Positions 27,307-37,465 of a DNA stretch of 64,000 nt are shown piece by piece. Positions within the stretch are counted from its first letter, which is position 1. Each line of letters starts with the position of its first letter. The stretch covers positions 1 to 64,000 of the forward strand of contig NZ_ANAC01000019.1 of the NCBI RefSeq assembly GCF_000341225.1, given 5' to 3'. This DNA comes from Nocardiopsis alba DSM 43377 (GTDB lineage Bacteria; Actinomycetota; Actinomycetes; Streptosporangiales; Streptosporangiaceae). A program made the translations under genes and the position numbers. Below the pieces are notes generated by a model. It was not told where the DNA came from, did not search any database, and was given only the letters and a program-made list of their open reading frames with translations.

Positions 27307-28104
27307 TCACTCGACCCGGGACGCCTCCCGACGGGTGGCGATCACGTAGAACGGGATCGTGACGATGAACAGCAGCACCAGGGCGCTCATGAGGTAGATG
27401 AGCGCGTCTCCGGCCGGCAGCCCCAGACCCCAGGCGACCATGAGGACCACACCGGTGCCGAGCATGCCCAGCACCACGTAGGCCTTGCGCCCCTTGGGCT
27501 TGGGGTACTCCATCCGGCTGACCATCAGCCAGGCCACGAGCAGCACCGCGGCCACGCCGACCAGGAGCGGCGGGTCGAGCAGCACGATCGTCACCACGGC
27601 CATCGCCCCGAAGGGGCACGGCAGTCCGGTGAAGTAGTCGGCGCCCGGAGCCTGACAGGAGAACCGGGCCAGTCGCACGATCACCGCGAGCAGGATCGCG
27701 CCGGCCGCCGCCACCGGCAGCGTCCAGGTACCGCCGGAGATGGTGCCCCACACGACGAAGAAGAACGCCGGGGCGACACCGAAGCTGATCACGTCGGCGA
27801 GGTTGTCCAACTCCGCGCCCATGCCGCTGCCGCCCAACTTGCGGGCGACCCGTCCGTCGAGCACGTCGAGCGAGGCGGCGATCATCATCAGACCCACGGC
27901 CGTGGCCATGGCGGTCTTGGGCAGAGGGCCGGACGCCCCGGCCGCCAGGTGCGCGCTCTGCGCGGCGGCCAGCGCGCACACGGCCAGGAAGCCGCACAGG
28001 GCGTTGCCCAGGGTGAGGTAGTCGGCGATCCCCAGGCGGAGCCGGGGGGCCTCCTCGGACACCTCGGCGGGTTCGGGCGCGCGAGCGGTGTCAGTCGGCG
28101 TCAA
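27307..28104 (-). CDS. pssA: CDP-diacylglycerol-serine O-phosphatidyltransferase
   Basis: The enzyme joins serine to CDP-diacylglycerol to make phosphatidylserine in the membrane. The CDP-alcohol phosphatidyltransferase motif is complete: DG at 83-84, AR at 87-88, G at 96, then Asp100 and Asp104 (DGRVARKLGG followed by GAELDNLAD). Six to eight helices are visible in 265 aa. The start is uncertain: TTG 28104 overlaps the psd end by 14 bases and suits translational coupling, while GTG 28062 would shorten the protein by 14 residues. It is the second gene of a psd-pssA operon. Confidence 0.9.
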   Translation of the reverse strand: MTPTDTARAPEPAEVSEEAPRLRLGIADYLTLGNALCGFLAVCALAAAQSAHLAAGASGPLPKTAMATAVGLMMIAASLDVLDGRVARKLGGSGMGAELDNLADVISFGVAPAFFFVVWGTISGGTWTLPVAAAGAILLAVIVRLARFSCQAPGADYFTGLPCPFGAMAVVTIVLLDPPLLVGVAAVLLVAWLMVSRMEYPKPKGRKAYVVLGMLGTGVVLMVAWGLGLPAGDALIYLMSALVLLFIVTIPFYVIATRREASRVE

Positions 28105-28759
28105 GGCGGGTTTCCCCGGCGCGGACCTTCTGGCCGATCTCCACCGCCGGGGCGACACCGGACGGAAGGTAGACGTCGACGCGTGACCCGAACCGGATGA
28201 GCCCGATCCTCTCGCCTTGCTCGACCTTCTGCCCCGCAGCGAGATACGGGACGATACGCCTGACCATCGCGCCGGCGATTTGAACGACCGTGATCTCACC
28301 GATCTCGGTTTCAAGGGTCCAGATGACGCGCTCATTACGCTCGCTGTCCTTGTCGAAGGCGGGCCGGAAACCCCCGGGGCGGTGCTCGACGCCGGTCACG
28401 ACTCCGGCGAGGGGGGCACGGTTGACGTGCACGTTGAGTGGGTTCATGAAGACCGCGATCCGCGTGCGCCCGTCGGACCGGTGGTCGACGCTCTGGACGA
28501 CACCGTCGGCCGCGGACAGGACCCGGCCGGTCGCCGGGCCGCGGTTCGGGTCGCGGAAGAACCAGGTCATCCCCGCGGCGAGGCCGATCACCGGGGCGGC
28601 GATCAGCGCGCGGGTACGGGAGCCCCGGGCGGCGATGGCGGCCGCTCCCGCGGCGCCGAGAGCCGGGATCAACCAGGGGGCCGACCCCTGGGCCATGCCC
28701 AGACGCGGACGCGCCGCCGGGCGGGGGGATGCGGAGGAGGAAGGTGAGTCGTCGGTCAT
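28091..28759 (-). CDS. psd: Phosphatidylserine decarboxylase (short, archaeal type)
   Basis: The 222-aa proenzyme converts phosphatidylserine to phosphatidylethanolamine. It self-cleaves to form a pyruvoyl group; the cleavage site is Gly191-Ser192 within FGSR (190-193). NPLNVHVNRAPLAGVV and WFFRDPNR are family signatures, and a hydrophobic pair near 28-66 anchors it. This is the short PSD-A form that usually sits beside pssA, as here. ATG 28759 is used. The product and PssA together account for phosphatidylethanolamine synthesis. Confidence 0.93.
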   Translation of the reverse strand: MTDDSPSSSASPRPAARPRLGMAQGSAPWLIPALGAAGAAAIAARGSRTRALIAAPVIGLAAGMTWFFRDPNRGPATGRVLSAADGVVQSVDHRSDGRTRIAVFMNPLNVHVNRAPLAGVVTGVEHRPGGFRPAFDKDSERNERVIWTLETEIGEITVVQIAGAMVRRIVPYLAAGQKVEQGERIGLIRFGSRVDVYLPSGVAPAVEIGQKVRAGETRLDAD

Positions 28760-28966
28760 CGGGCACTTTCGTCGCGGGTCGGTCTGGTCGCCCGCACATC
28801 GGTCTTCGCTGTGAGGGGTGGGCCCTGCCGGGGCGGGTCCGCCGGCGCGTGGGTCTCTCTCCGGTGGGGCGCTCTCTCCGCGCGCCCTCCGGTCGACGAG
28901 GGCCGAACGTCGGTGCGCTGGTGAGATTATCCCCGATCACTCGGGGCGGGGGAGCCGGGGAGGTCC

Positions 28967-29008
28967 CGGGTATCCCGCGTATCGCGGCCGTGGCCACGGG
29001 GATACCCG
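28967..29008 (-). terminator. Terminator-like hairpin after msrB
   Basis: CGGGTATCCC (28967-28976) pairs with GGGATACCCG (28999-29008). The 22-base loop can itself form a small GC stem. It starts 20 bases past the msrB stop. Confidence 0.6.
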
Positions 29009-29027
29009 CCGAACCAGGATGGTAAGC

Positions 29028-29474
29028 CTACTCCGTGGGTTCGAGGGTGAGCGCTACGGAGTTGATGCAGTAGCGCTCGTCCGTGGGGGTGTCGTACCCC
29101 TCACCGCGAAAGACGTGTCCCAGATGGGAGTCGCAGGTGGCGCATCGCACTTCGGTGCGGATCATGCCGAGGGAGATGTCCTCGTGCAGGGTCACGGCGT
29201 CGGTGTCGGCCGGGTCGAAGAAGCTGGGCCACCCGCAGTGGGAGTCGAACTTCTCGTTCGAGCGGAACAGTTCGGCCCCGCACCCTCGGCAGCGATAGAC
29301 ACCGGTGGTCTTGGTGTCGACGTACTCACCGGTCCAGGGACGTTCGGTGGCGGCCTGACGGAGTACCGCGTACTCCATCGGGTCGAGGCGCTCCCGCCAC
29401 TGCTCGTCGGTCCTGGGCAGGTCCTCGGGTCCCCCGCCGTTCTCGTGCGGGGCCCGGTCCGATGCGTCAGCCAT
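29028..29474 (-). CDS. msrB: Peptide-methionine (R)-S-oxide reductase
   Basis: The 148-aa enzyme reduces methionine-R-sulfoxide in proteins. Structural zinc ligands are Cys62, Cys65, Cys111 and Cys114; the catalytic Cys136 is in RYCINSVAL, with CGWPSFFDP and [10 protein letters not shown] as further signatures. ATG 29474 is chosen because it removes a Pro-rich extension that lacks similarity to the family. It is a single gene ending in a hairpin. In Streptomyces msrB belongs to the thiol-stress regulon, but I found no clear SigR-type promoter (GGAAT-18-GTT) upstream. Confidence 0.96.
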   Translation of the reverse strand: MADASDRAPHENGGGPEDLPRTDEQWRERLDPMEYAVLRQAATERPWTGEYVDTKTTGVYRCRGCGAELFRSNEKFDSHCGWPSFFDPADTDAVTLHEDISLGMIRTEVRCATCDSHLGHVFRGEGYDTPTDERYCINSVALTLEPTE

Positions 29475-29550
29475 GGAGAAGACGCTACCCGGAATCGGGT
29501 CCGGATGCCGACCCGCTGTCAATTGGTGTGAAAAGGGTCAACCAGTTCAG

Positions 29551-29601
29551 ACCAAGGTAAATCATCCTTAGCGGCTACATACGCCTAACTTCACCTTTGG
29601 T
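29551..29601 (+). other. Nested inverted repeats in leader of small membrane-protein gene
   Basis: ACCAAGGT (29551-29558) can pair with ACCTTTGGT (29593-29601, one bulged T), enclosing TTAGCG (29568-29573) against CGCCTAA (29582-29588, one bulged C). The unit is 75 bases upstream of the predicted ATG. It could be an RNA fold or an iron-box-like operator (TTAG...CTAA). Confidence 0.35.
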
Positions 29602-29675
29602 GACGTTCGCTGGTGATTCATGCGGGTACGGGCTTCGCACAGGGGACAGTGGCCGAAGCACACGGGGCAGGTGAC

Positions 29676-30110
29676 ATGGCTGTTACGGCTCAACAGGCAC
29701 TCGGAGTGAACAGGCGACCACTGCGTGTGGGAAGGGTCCGCTACGGGCTGTGGTGGTTGGACCAGGCGACGGTGGGCGTCCGGAATCGGGCGCGCGCGGT
29801 CACCGGGGGGACCGCCGCCGTGGGGCGGGAGTTGCGCTGGGCCGCCGAGCTCAGCGCCCGCAGCACACTGGCCGGGGTCGACCACGTCAGACCCGAACCC
29901 TGGAGCGACCGAGGTCTCCTCTGGTTGTTCGGTGGCATCTCCATCGCCGCGGTGGCGGTGGCGGTCCTCCTGGGGTTCGGAATGGCGCACTGGGCGATGA
30001 CCTCGTCCGGTGCCACGCTGTTCGCCGCGGCGGGGGCCGTGGCGGTGGGAGTCGTCCTCCTGCCGCTGGCCTACCTGGTCTTCGCCTCCAAGCGGCGGGG
30101 CCGCCGATAG
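29676..30110 (+). CDS. Small two-helix membrane protein, function unknown
   Basis: I do not recognise this 144-aa protein. The first 70 residues are soluble, with LRVGRVRYGLWWLDQATVGVRNRARA, and two hydrophobic helices follow (about 83-107 and 111-133: LLWLFGGISIAAVAVAVLLG and ATLFAAAGAVAVGVVLLPLA), ending in a basic KRRGRR tail. The C-terminus is therefore probably cytosolic. ATG 29676 has GGGGCAGGTGAC before it; a GTG at 29649 is an alternative. It is divergent from msrB and its leader contains the nested repeats at 29551-29601. Confidence 0.62.
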   Translation: MAVTAQQALGVNRRPLRVGRVRYGLWWLDQATVGVRNRARAVTGGTAAVGRELRWAAELSARSTLAGVDHVRPEPWSDRGLLWLFGGISIAAVAVAVLLGFGMAHWAMTSSGATLFAAAGAVAVGVVLLPLAYLVFASKRRGRR

Positions 30111-30164
30111 GGCAGGACGTACGAACGACGGCACCGAGGAACGGAAAGACGATACGAGCGCGGT

Positions 30165-30194
30165 GGAGGGGCCTCCCGAGAGGGGAGCCCCTCC
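30165..30194. terminator. Bidirectional terminator hairpin
   Basis: GGAGGGGC pairs with GCCCCTCC, with one mismatch and an inner CCC/GGG, between the convergent small membrane-protein gene and the GntR gene. It is followed by TT. Confidence 0.75.
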
Positions 30195-30215
30195 TTCGCG
30201 CGAGGGGGAGCGGGA

Positions 30216-30998
30216 TCAGGCGTCGAAGTCGTACTGGAGCACGTACGCCGAACCGTCCATGACGATCTCGTTGAACTCCACCGGCCGGTGGTCGTCGGTC
30301 AGGGCGGTCCGGGCCATCTCCAACACGGGCGTCCCCGGGAACAGGGTCAGATCGCGGGCCTCCTCGGGGGTGGGCATACGGACCCGGATCTCCTCGGTGA
30401 AGCGGGCCGGCGCGTGCCCCGCCTCGGCCAGCCGGGCGTAGATCCCGCCGGGGCCGCTGTCGTGGGCGCGTACCCGTCGCGCGGACTCGGAGTCCTCGTC
30501 GCCCTCCCACAGGGCCCGCGGAAGGTGGGACACGGCGCTCTGTACGGGACGGCCGTCGACGAGATAGCGCCGAGAGCGTCGGATCACCCTGCTGGCCCCG
30601 GGCAGGTCCAGGGCGCGCAGCACGTGATCCTCGGGTACCACCTCGTCGACGATCAACCCCTCCACCTCGTAGCCGCGGGTGTCGCTGTCGGTCCTCCAGA
30701 TCGCCCGTCCCGACCCCCAGTTCTCCTTGGACAGGCGACGGGCGCCGTGCCTTCTCAGAGGACGGAACAGGCGCACGTAGATGCCGGAACCGCGCACGGC
30801 CACGGCCAGCCCCTCGTTGGTGAGCACCGAGAGCGCCTGTCGAGCGGTCGCCCGCGCGATCCCGTACCGCTCCATGAGGGCGTTCTCCCCCGGAAGACGG
30901 TCGCCGTCGGCGTATTGTCCGGAGCGGATCCGTCCTCGAATTTCCTCGGCTATCTCCCTGTAGACCGGGGCTGATCCGTTTTCGGACGTCGACACCAC
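30216..30998 (-). CDS. GntR-family regulator (HutC/UTRA type)
   Basis: The product is about 260 aa. An N-terminal winged helix-turn-helix has PVYREIAEEIRGRIRSGQY and the recognition region ALMERYGIARATARQALSVL. A UTRA ligand-binding domain follows, with VIRRSRRYLVDGRPVQ and EMARTALTDDHRPVEFNEIV, ending YDFDA. Such proteins sense sugars, histidine derivatives or other small molecules. The start is uncertain: GAGAGG touches the ATG at 31004 but is ideally spaced from the GTG codons two to three residues later, so 30998 is used. Neighbouring genes do not reveal the ligand. Confidence 0.9.
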   Translation of the reverse strand: MVSTSENGSAPVYREIAEEIRGRIRSGQYADGDRLPGENALMERYGIARATARQALSVLTNEGLAVAVRGSGIYVRLFRPLRRHGARRLSKENWGSGRAIWRTDSDTRGYEVEGLIVDEVVPEDHVLRALDLPGASRVIRRSRRYLVDGRPVQSAVSHLPRALWEGDEDSESARRVRAHDSGPGGIYARLAEAGHAPARFTEEIRVRMPTPEEARDLTLFPGTPVLEMARTALTDDHRPVEFNEIVMDGSAYVLQYDFDA

Positions 30999-31159
30999 GT
31001 TCATCCTCTCGCCCAGGGGGACCACACCGGTGAGCCCCGTCGATGCGGCGCGCCCAGTAACAGCTCTCGGGTGGACGGCACACCACGGGTATGTCCGATT
31101 GCGGGAGGGTTCATGCGTCATTGTGGGACGACCGGAACGGAGTGGTGATGGAGGTGTTC

Positions 31160-31183
31160 TCAGGGGAATACATCATTCCCTGA
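31160..31183 (-). terminator. Hairpin at the end of the RibD-like gene
   Basis: TCAGGGgAAT (31160-31169) pairs with ATTCCCTGA (31175-31183) with one bulged G and overlaps the stop codon. Function as a terminator is likely but unproven. Confidence 0.45.
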
Positions 31184-31976
31184 CGTAACGGGCGAACAGA
31201 TTCCCCTCGTTCTCCAGAAGGTGCGCCAAACGCAGAGGGACGTTCTCCTGCGAAAGGTGTCCGGCCTCCCCGGCCGCCGGCGGAGGGGCCGCCACGATCC
31301 GGGGCGAACCCACGCCCAGAAGACGCGGGCTCGTCGTCAGACACAGTTCGTCCAACAAACCCGCCGCGACGAACTCCCCGAGCAGGTGCGGGCCCCCTTC
31401 CGTCAGCACCCGGTACAGACCCCGCTCGGCCAACGCCCGAACGATGTGGGCGGGGCGTACGGACACGTCGTCGACGATCACGACGTCGGCGTGCGCAGAG
31501 ACGCGTTCCAACCGTTCGATCGGGGCGTCGGCGACGGTGAACACGATGGTGCGCGCGTCCTCGGGGGCGGTCTCCAACAGGGCGTCGTCCAGTTCGAGCG
31601 AACGGGTGACCACCGCGATCCTCGGGGTCGCCGGACGCCCGGCCCGGAGTCGCTCCCACACCTCGCGGGGGCGGACCGGACGGTAGCCCTCCTGCCGGGC
31701 GGTCGCGGCGCCCACCACCACGACGTCGCACAGACCGCGCAGGACGCCCATGATCCGACGGTCGGGGGCCGAGGACAGGTCGCGGCTGCGCCCCGACGGT
31801 CCGATGGCACCACCGTCGGCGCTGGCGACCATGTTGGCGCGGACCCAGGGCCGGTCCGAGACCGGCGGATAGGCGTAGGCCTCGGCCGGATCGACGTCGA
31901 CCCGGCCGGGGACGGGCAGGAGTTCGCGAAGGCTCGCGGGGCTCGAGGCGCCCCCCGCGTCGTGTGTGCTCGACAT
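31173..31976 (-). CDS. RibD C-terminal-type (pyrimidine) reductase
   Basis: The 267-aa protein has the dihydrofolate-reductase-like fold of the RibD C-terminal domain: RPWVRANMVASADGGAIGPSGRS near the N-terminus, CDVVVVGAATARQEGYRP in the middle and YRVLTEGGPHLLGEFVAAGLLDELCLTTSP near the C-terminus, where TEGGP binds NADPH. In riboflavin synthesis this domain reduces a pyrimidine intermediate, but lone copies occur widely in actinobacteria and their substrate is not established. No deaminase domain or rib genes are nearby. ATG 31976 or GTG 31982 can be the start. It lies 70 bases after glgX. Confidence 0.85.
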   Translation of the reverse strand: MSSTHDAGGASSPASLRELLPVPGRVDVDPAEAYAYPPVSDRPWVRANMVASADGGAIGPSGRSRDLSSAPDRRIMGVLRGLCDVVVVGAATARQEGYRPVRPREVWERLRAGRPATPRIAVVTRSLELDDALLETAPEDARTIVFTVADAPIERLERVSAHADVVIVDDVSVRPAHIVRALAERGLYRVLTEGGPHLLGEFVAAGLLDELCLTTSPRLLGVGSPRIVAAPPPAAGEAGHLSQENVPLRLAHLLENEGNLFARYVRE

Positions 31977-32046
31977 GGTCACCCAGGCTAACGGGGAGGC
32001 CCTCCCCTCCGGGGCGCACGGGGCGCACCGGAGGGGCGAGGACGGG

Positions 32047-34191
<2,145 letters not shown>

Positions 34192-34345
34192 AGGCGTCGT
34201 CAGTCTCTTGAGTGTCGGGGCCCTGGATGGGCGTTTTCAGTTGCGACATCTTCCTTCCGCCTTGAGCACGGAAGTATGCCGAACTGGGCCGATGATCTTC
34301 TTCGACGACCGTTCCGGGTTTTGTGTCCTATATGTGAATGATGGA

Positions 34346-34378
34346 CGATTTCCTAAGAGAAAAAGGAAATCGCCTTTT
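34346..34378 (+). terminator. AT-rich hairpin with T-tract between glgX and AidB-like gene
   Basis: CGATTTCCT (34346-34354) pairs with AGGAAATCG (34364-34372) and is followed on the plus strand by CCTTTT. In minus-strand transcription it follows the AidB-like gene by about 20 bases, where a T-run is lacking. Both neighbours are on the minus strand. Confidence 0.5.
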
Positions 34379-34396
34379 CCGTTCGATGCGATTCGA

Positions 34397-36028
34397 TCAG
34401 GAACGCGGCCTGGCCCGCTCCAGGATCGCCTCGGTGTCCACACCCCGGGGCAGGGTGCCGAACACGTGCCCCCACTCCCCGTCCAACCGGCTGCGGGTGA
34501 ACGCCTCGGCCACCGGGGACGGCGCGTGGCGCAGCAGGACCGACGCCTGTAGGGCCAGCGCCATCAGCTCCACCACCGAACGCGCCCGGAAGGCCATCTC
34601 CTCCGTGTCGCCCAGGGTCCGCCTCAGCCGCTTCAACGTGTCGTCGTAGCGCCGGTCGACCCCCTCGGCCTCGCCCAGCTCGGAGAGGAAGGCCTCCACC
34701 GCCTCGGGGGAGCGGGACATCGCGCGCAGCACGTCCAGCGCGGCCACGTTCCCCGATCCCTCCCAGATGGAGTTGAGCGGCGAGTCGCGGAACAGTCGCG
34801 GCATCCCGGACTCCTCCACGTAGCCGTTGCCGCCCAGACACTCCAGGGCCTCGGCCGCGTGGGCGGGCTGGCGCTTGGTCACCCAGAACTTGCCCACGGC
34901 CACCCCCAGGCGACGGAAGGCGGTCTCGCGCTCGTCACCGCGCACGGAGCGGTCCACCGCGCCCGCCAGACGCGTCATCAAGGCGGTGGCGGCCTCCGAC
35001 TCCAGTGCCAGGTCGGCGAGCACGTTGCGCATCAACGGCTGCTCCACCAGAGGCGCCCCGAAGGCGCCGCGCGTGCGGGCGTGGTTCAGCGCGTGCACCA
35101 CGGCGGCGCGCATCCCCGAGGCCGAACCGATCACGCAGTCCAGCCGGGTGCTGTTGACCATCTCGATGATGGTGGGCACCCCGCGTCCCGGCTCGCCCAC
35201 CATGTACGCGACCGCGTTCTCGTACTCCAGCTCGGCGGAGGCGTTGGACCGGTTGCCGAGCTTGTCCTTGAGCCGCTGCACGAACAGCGCGTTGCGGGTA
35301 CCGTCCTCCAGGACCCGGGGCACGAGGAAGCACGTGGGCCCCTCGGGGGTCCGCGCCAGGGTGAGGAACAGGTCGCTCATGGGCGCGGAGGTGAACCACT
35401 TGTGCCCGGTGAGCAGGTGGTGCCCCTCGGAGGTGGGCACCGCGCGCGTGGTGTTGGCGCGTACGTCCGAGCCGCCCTGCTTCTCCGTCATGGACATGCC
35501 GGCGATGAGACCGCTCTTGCCCGCCGGGGGACGCAGCCCGAAGTCGTAGGTGCGGGAGGTGAGCAGCGGCTCGTACCGTTCGGCCAGCTCCGGGGCGTGA
35601 CGCAGCGCCGGGACCGCGGCGTAGGTCATCGAGATGGGGCACCCGTGCCCGCTCTCGGGCTGCGACCACAGGAAGAACTTCGCCGCCCGGGCCACGTGCG
35701 CGCCCTCCCGTTCCTCGGCCCAGGGCGCGGCGTGCAGACCGTTCTCCACGGCCTGGTCCATGAGCACGTGGTAGGCGGGCTGGTAGTCGACCTCGTCCAC
35801 ACGGTTGCCGTAGCGGTCGTGCGTGCGCAGCACCGGCGTGTAGGTGTTGGCGGCCTCGCCCCAGGCACGGACCCGCTCGGATCCGGCGGCGACGCCGACG
35901 CGGCGCACGTCCGGTTCGGCCCAACCGGCGCCCTCGCGCCGCAGCCCCTCCAGCAGGGCCGGATCCTCGGCCGCGTCGTAGTCGCCGAGCGGGGCGGCCT
36001 GGTTGAAGACCTCGTGAGTGGCGGGCAT
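34397..36028 (-). CDS. AidB-like acyl-CoA dehydrogenase
   Basis: The 543-aa flavoprotein opens with ATHEVFNQAAPLGDYDAAED, the N-terminus typical of AidB and not of ordinary acyl-CoA dehydrogenases. Core motifs are GMSMTEKQGGSDVRANTT (flavin binding), RLKDKLGNRSNASAELEYENA and ALECLGGNGYVEESGMPRLFRDSPLNSIWEGSGN near the active-site Glu. E. coli AidB is induced by alkylating agents and binds DNA; its role is debated, and isovaleryl-CoA dehydrogenase activity is weak. ATG 36028 has CGGAG upstream. A 13-bp inverted repeat flanking a TAGGAT box lies just upstream. Confidence 0.88.
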   Translation of the reverse strand: MPATHEVFNQAAPLGDYDAAEDPALLEGLRREGAGWAEPDVRRVGVAAGSERVRAWGEAANTYTPVLRTHDRYGNRVDEVDYQPAYHVLMDQAVENGLHAAPWAEEREGAHVARAAKFFLWSQPESGHGCPISMTYAAVPALRHAPELAERYEPLLTSRTYDFGLRPPAGKSGLIAGMSMTEKQGGSDVRANTTRAVPTSEGHHLLTGHKWFTSAPMSDLFLTLARTPEGPTCFLVPRVLEDGTRNALFVQRLKDKLGNRSNASAELEYENAVAYMVGEPGRGVPTIIEMVNSTRLDCVIGSASGMRAAVVHALNHARTRGAFGAPLVEQPLMRNVLADLALESEAATALMTRLAGAVDRSVRGDERETAFRRLGVAVGKFWVTKRQPAHAAEALECLGGNGYVEESGMPRLFRDSPLNSIWEGSGNVAALDVLRAMSRSPEAVEAFLSELGEAEGVDRRYDDTLKRLRRTLGDTEEMAFRARSVVELMALALQASVLLRHAPSPVAEAFTRSRLDGEWGHVFGTLPRGVDTEAILERARPRS

Positions 36029-36048
36029 ACCGGCTCCGTTCCTGGGTC

Positions 36049-36090
36049 GGGCGGCGGACGGGTGACGGGCATCCTATCCGTCCGCCGCCC
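36049..36090 (-). promoter_or_regulatory. 13-bp inverted repeat around a possible -10, upstream of AidB-like gene
   Basis: GGGCGGCGGACGG (36049-36061) is the exact complement of 36078-36090. The 16-base spacer, read on the minus strand, contains TAGGAT, a plausible -10. The element ends about 20 bases before the ATG. It may also serve as the terminator of the preceding pdxH-like gene. Confidence 0.5.
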
Positions 36091-36137
36091 GTGAACCCGA
36101 ATCAGGTTCGGTCATGTGGGGGAGACGCCTCGCCGGC

Positions 36138-36794
36138 TCACGGCCAGAGCAGCCCGCGCCGCCAACCCGACCCCGCCCGCTCGTACCGCAGGCGGGTGTG
36201 CCGACGGTCCGGATCGGCCTGCCAGAACTCCACCCGCGTCGGACGCACCAGGTACAGCCCCCAGTCGTCGGGCGCCAGGTCGGGGTCGGCCCTCAACCTC
36301 TCACGGCTGCGTTCGGCCGTGCGGTGGATCTCCGACAGTTCGTCGAGGGGTTCGCTCTGCCGTCCGTGCAGACCGGCCACCCTGCCCTCCAACGGCCGGT
36401 TCCGGAAGTCGGCCGCCCGGGCCTCGGCGTCGGCGAGTTCGGCCCGACCCGTTACCCGCACCTGGCGTCCTCGCGGACCCCAGAAGAACAACAGGGCCAC
36501 GTTCGGGTCGTCCGCGAGGTCGCGCCCCTTGGCCGAGGTCGTGGTGGTGGCGAACCACCAGCCCTCGTCGGTGAGGTCCTTCAGGATGAGGACCCGCGCC
36601 GAGGGGACCCCGTCCGCGTCGACGGTGGCCACCGTCATCGCGTGGGGCTCGTCCACCTCGGTCGCCACCGCGTCGGCGAACCATTCCCGGAACAGCTCCA
36701 GCGGATCCTCCGGCGCCGAGCCGGGATCGAAGGAGCCCAACGGCCCCGCGAACACCTTCAGCCCCCGCAGCAGGTCCCGCATCCCCTCGCCCAT
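36138..36794 (-). CDS. pdxH: Pyridoxamine 5'-phosphate oxidase family enzyme
   Basis: The 218-aa FMN enzyme resembles PdxH, which oxidises pyridoxine or pyridoxamine 5'-phosphate to pyridoxal 5'-phosphate. FMN-binding segments are SARVLILKDLTDEGWWFATTTTSAKGRDL and VALLFFWGPRGRQVRVTGRAE; the C-terminal dimerisation domain has VEFWQADPDRRHTRLRYER and ends LLWP, as in PdxH/PhzG. ATG 36794 has GGAAGGGG upstream; longer frames run into the divergent DUF5713 promoter. Vitamin B6 salvage is the likely role, but PhzG-like substrates cannot be excluded. Confidence 0.85.
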   Translation of the reverse strand: MGEGMRDLLRGLKVFAGPLGSFDPGSAPEDPLELFREWFADAVATEVDEPHAMTVATVDADGVPSARVLILKDLTDEGWWFATTTTSAKGRDLADDPNVALLFFWGPRGRQVRVTGRAELADAEARAADFRNRPLEGRVAGLHGRQSEPLDELSEIHRTAERSRERLRADPDLAPDDWGLYLVRPTRVEFWQADPDRRHTRLRYERAGSGWRRGLLWP

Positions 36795-36912
36795 CGTGCC
36801 CCTTCCGTCCGGTCGATGTCCGTCCGTCGAACCTATCGAGGCCTCGGTGACGGAAGTGTCGTAGGCGTCCCGAAGAATCCCCTCGCACCCTTCGCACCAC
36901 GAGGAGACACAT

Positions 36913-37263
36913 ATGAACAGCGACACCACCGCCCCCACGGGACCGGACCCGGACTCCCTGCTCGTCGGGATGTACCGGGACCCCTACTTCCCGGACCACC
37001 TCGTGGACCGCGGCAAGGCGATCCTGCTGCGCCTGAGCGCGCGGATCGAGGCCGAACGCCCCGCCGACCTCGACGCGCTGTACGTCCTCACCCACGCGGC
37101 CACCGAGGAGTTCAACGACCTGGAGGAGGAGTTCGGAGCGGCCGGCAGCGAGATCGAGACCGTGGCCAGGGACGAGATCGGCGAGTCCTTCCGGCGGGTG
37201 GCCACCGCACACGGGTTCCACGACGCCGATCCCGAGGAGCTCATCGCGCCCCGCGAGTGGTGA
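36913..37263 (+). CDS. DUF5713 family protein
   Basis: This 116-aa acidic protein has no catalytic motif. LLVGMYRDPYFPDHLVDRGKAILLRL and ADLDALYVLTHAATEEFNDLEEEF match my memory of DUF5713, a family of small helical proteins with no known function. GAGGAGA precedes ATG 36913 at ideal spacing. It is divergent from the pdxH-like gene, and the intergenic gap is only 118 bases, so both promoters must be close together. Confidence 0.72.
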   Translation: MNSDTTAPTGPDPDSLLVGMYRDPYFPDHLVDRGKAILLRLSARIEAERPADLDALYVLTHAATEEFNDLEEEFGAAGSEIETVARDEIGESFRRVATAHGFHDADPEELIAPREW

Positions 37264-37465
37264 ATCACCGGAAGGGCGGTGCCCGCCTCGCTCGAACGTC
37301 GACGACATGGCGTTCGACCGTCCTTCCACGCGGCCGCCGGGGGCGCCGACCCCGCCCGGTTTCGCACCTCGTGTCCTCGATACGATGCCCTGGCCGTGGC
37401 GTCTCGGTCCATGACATCCGGTGACGGGACGACCGGCGTGGGGATCGGAGCGGGAAGAGGAGACC

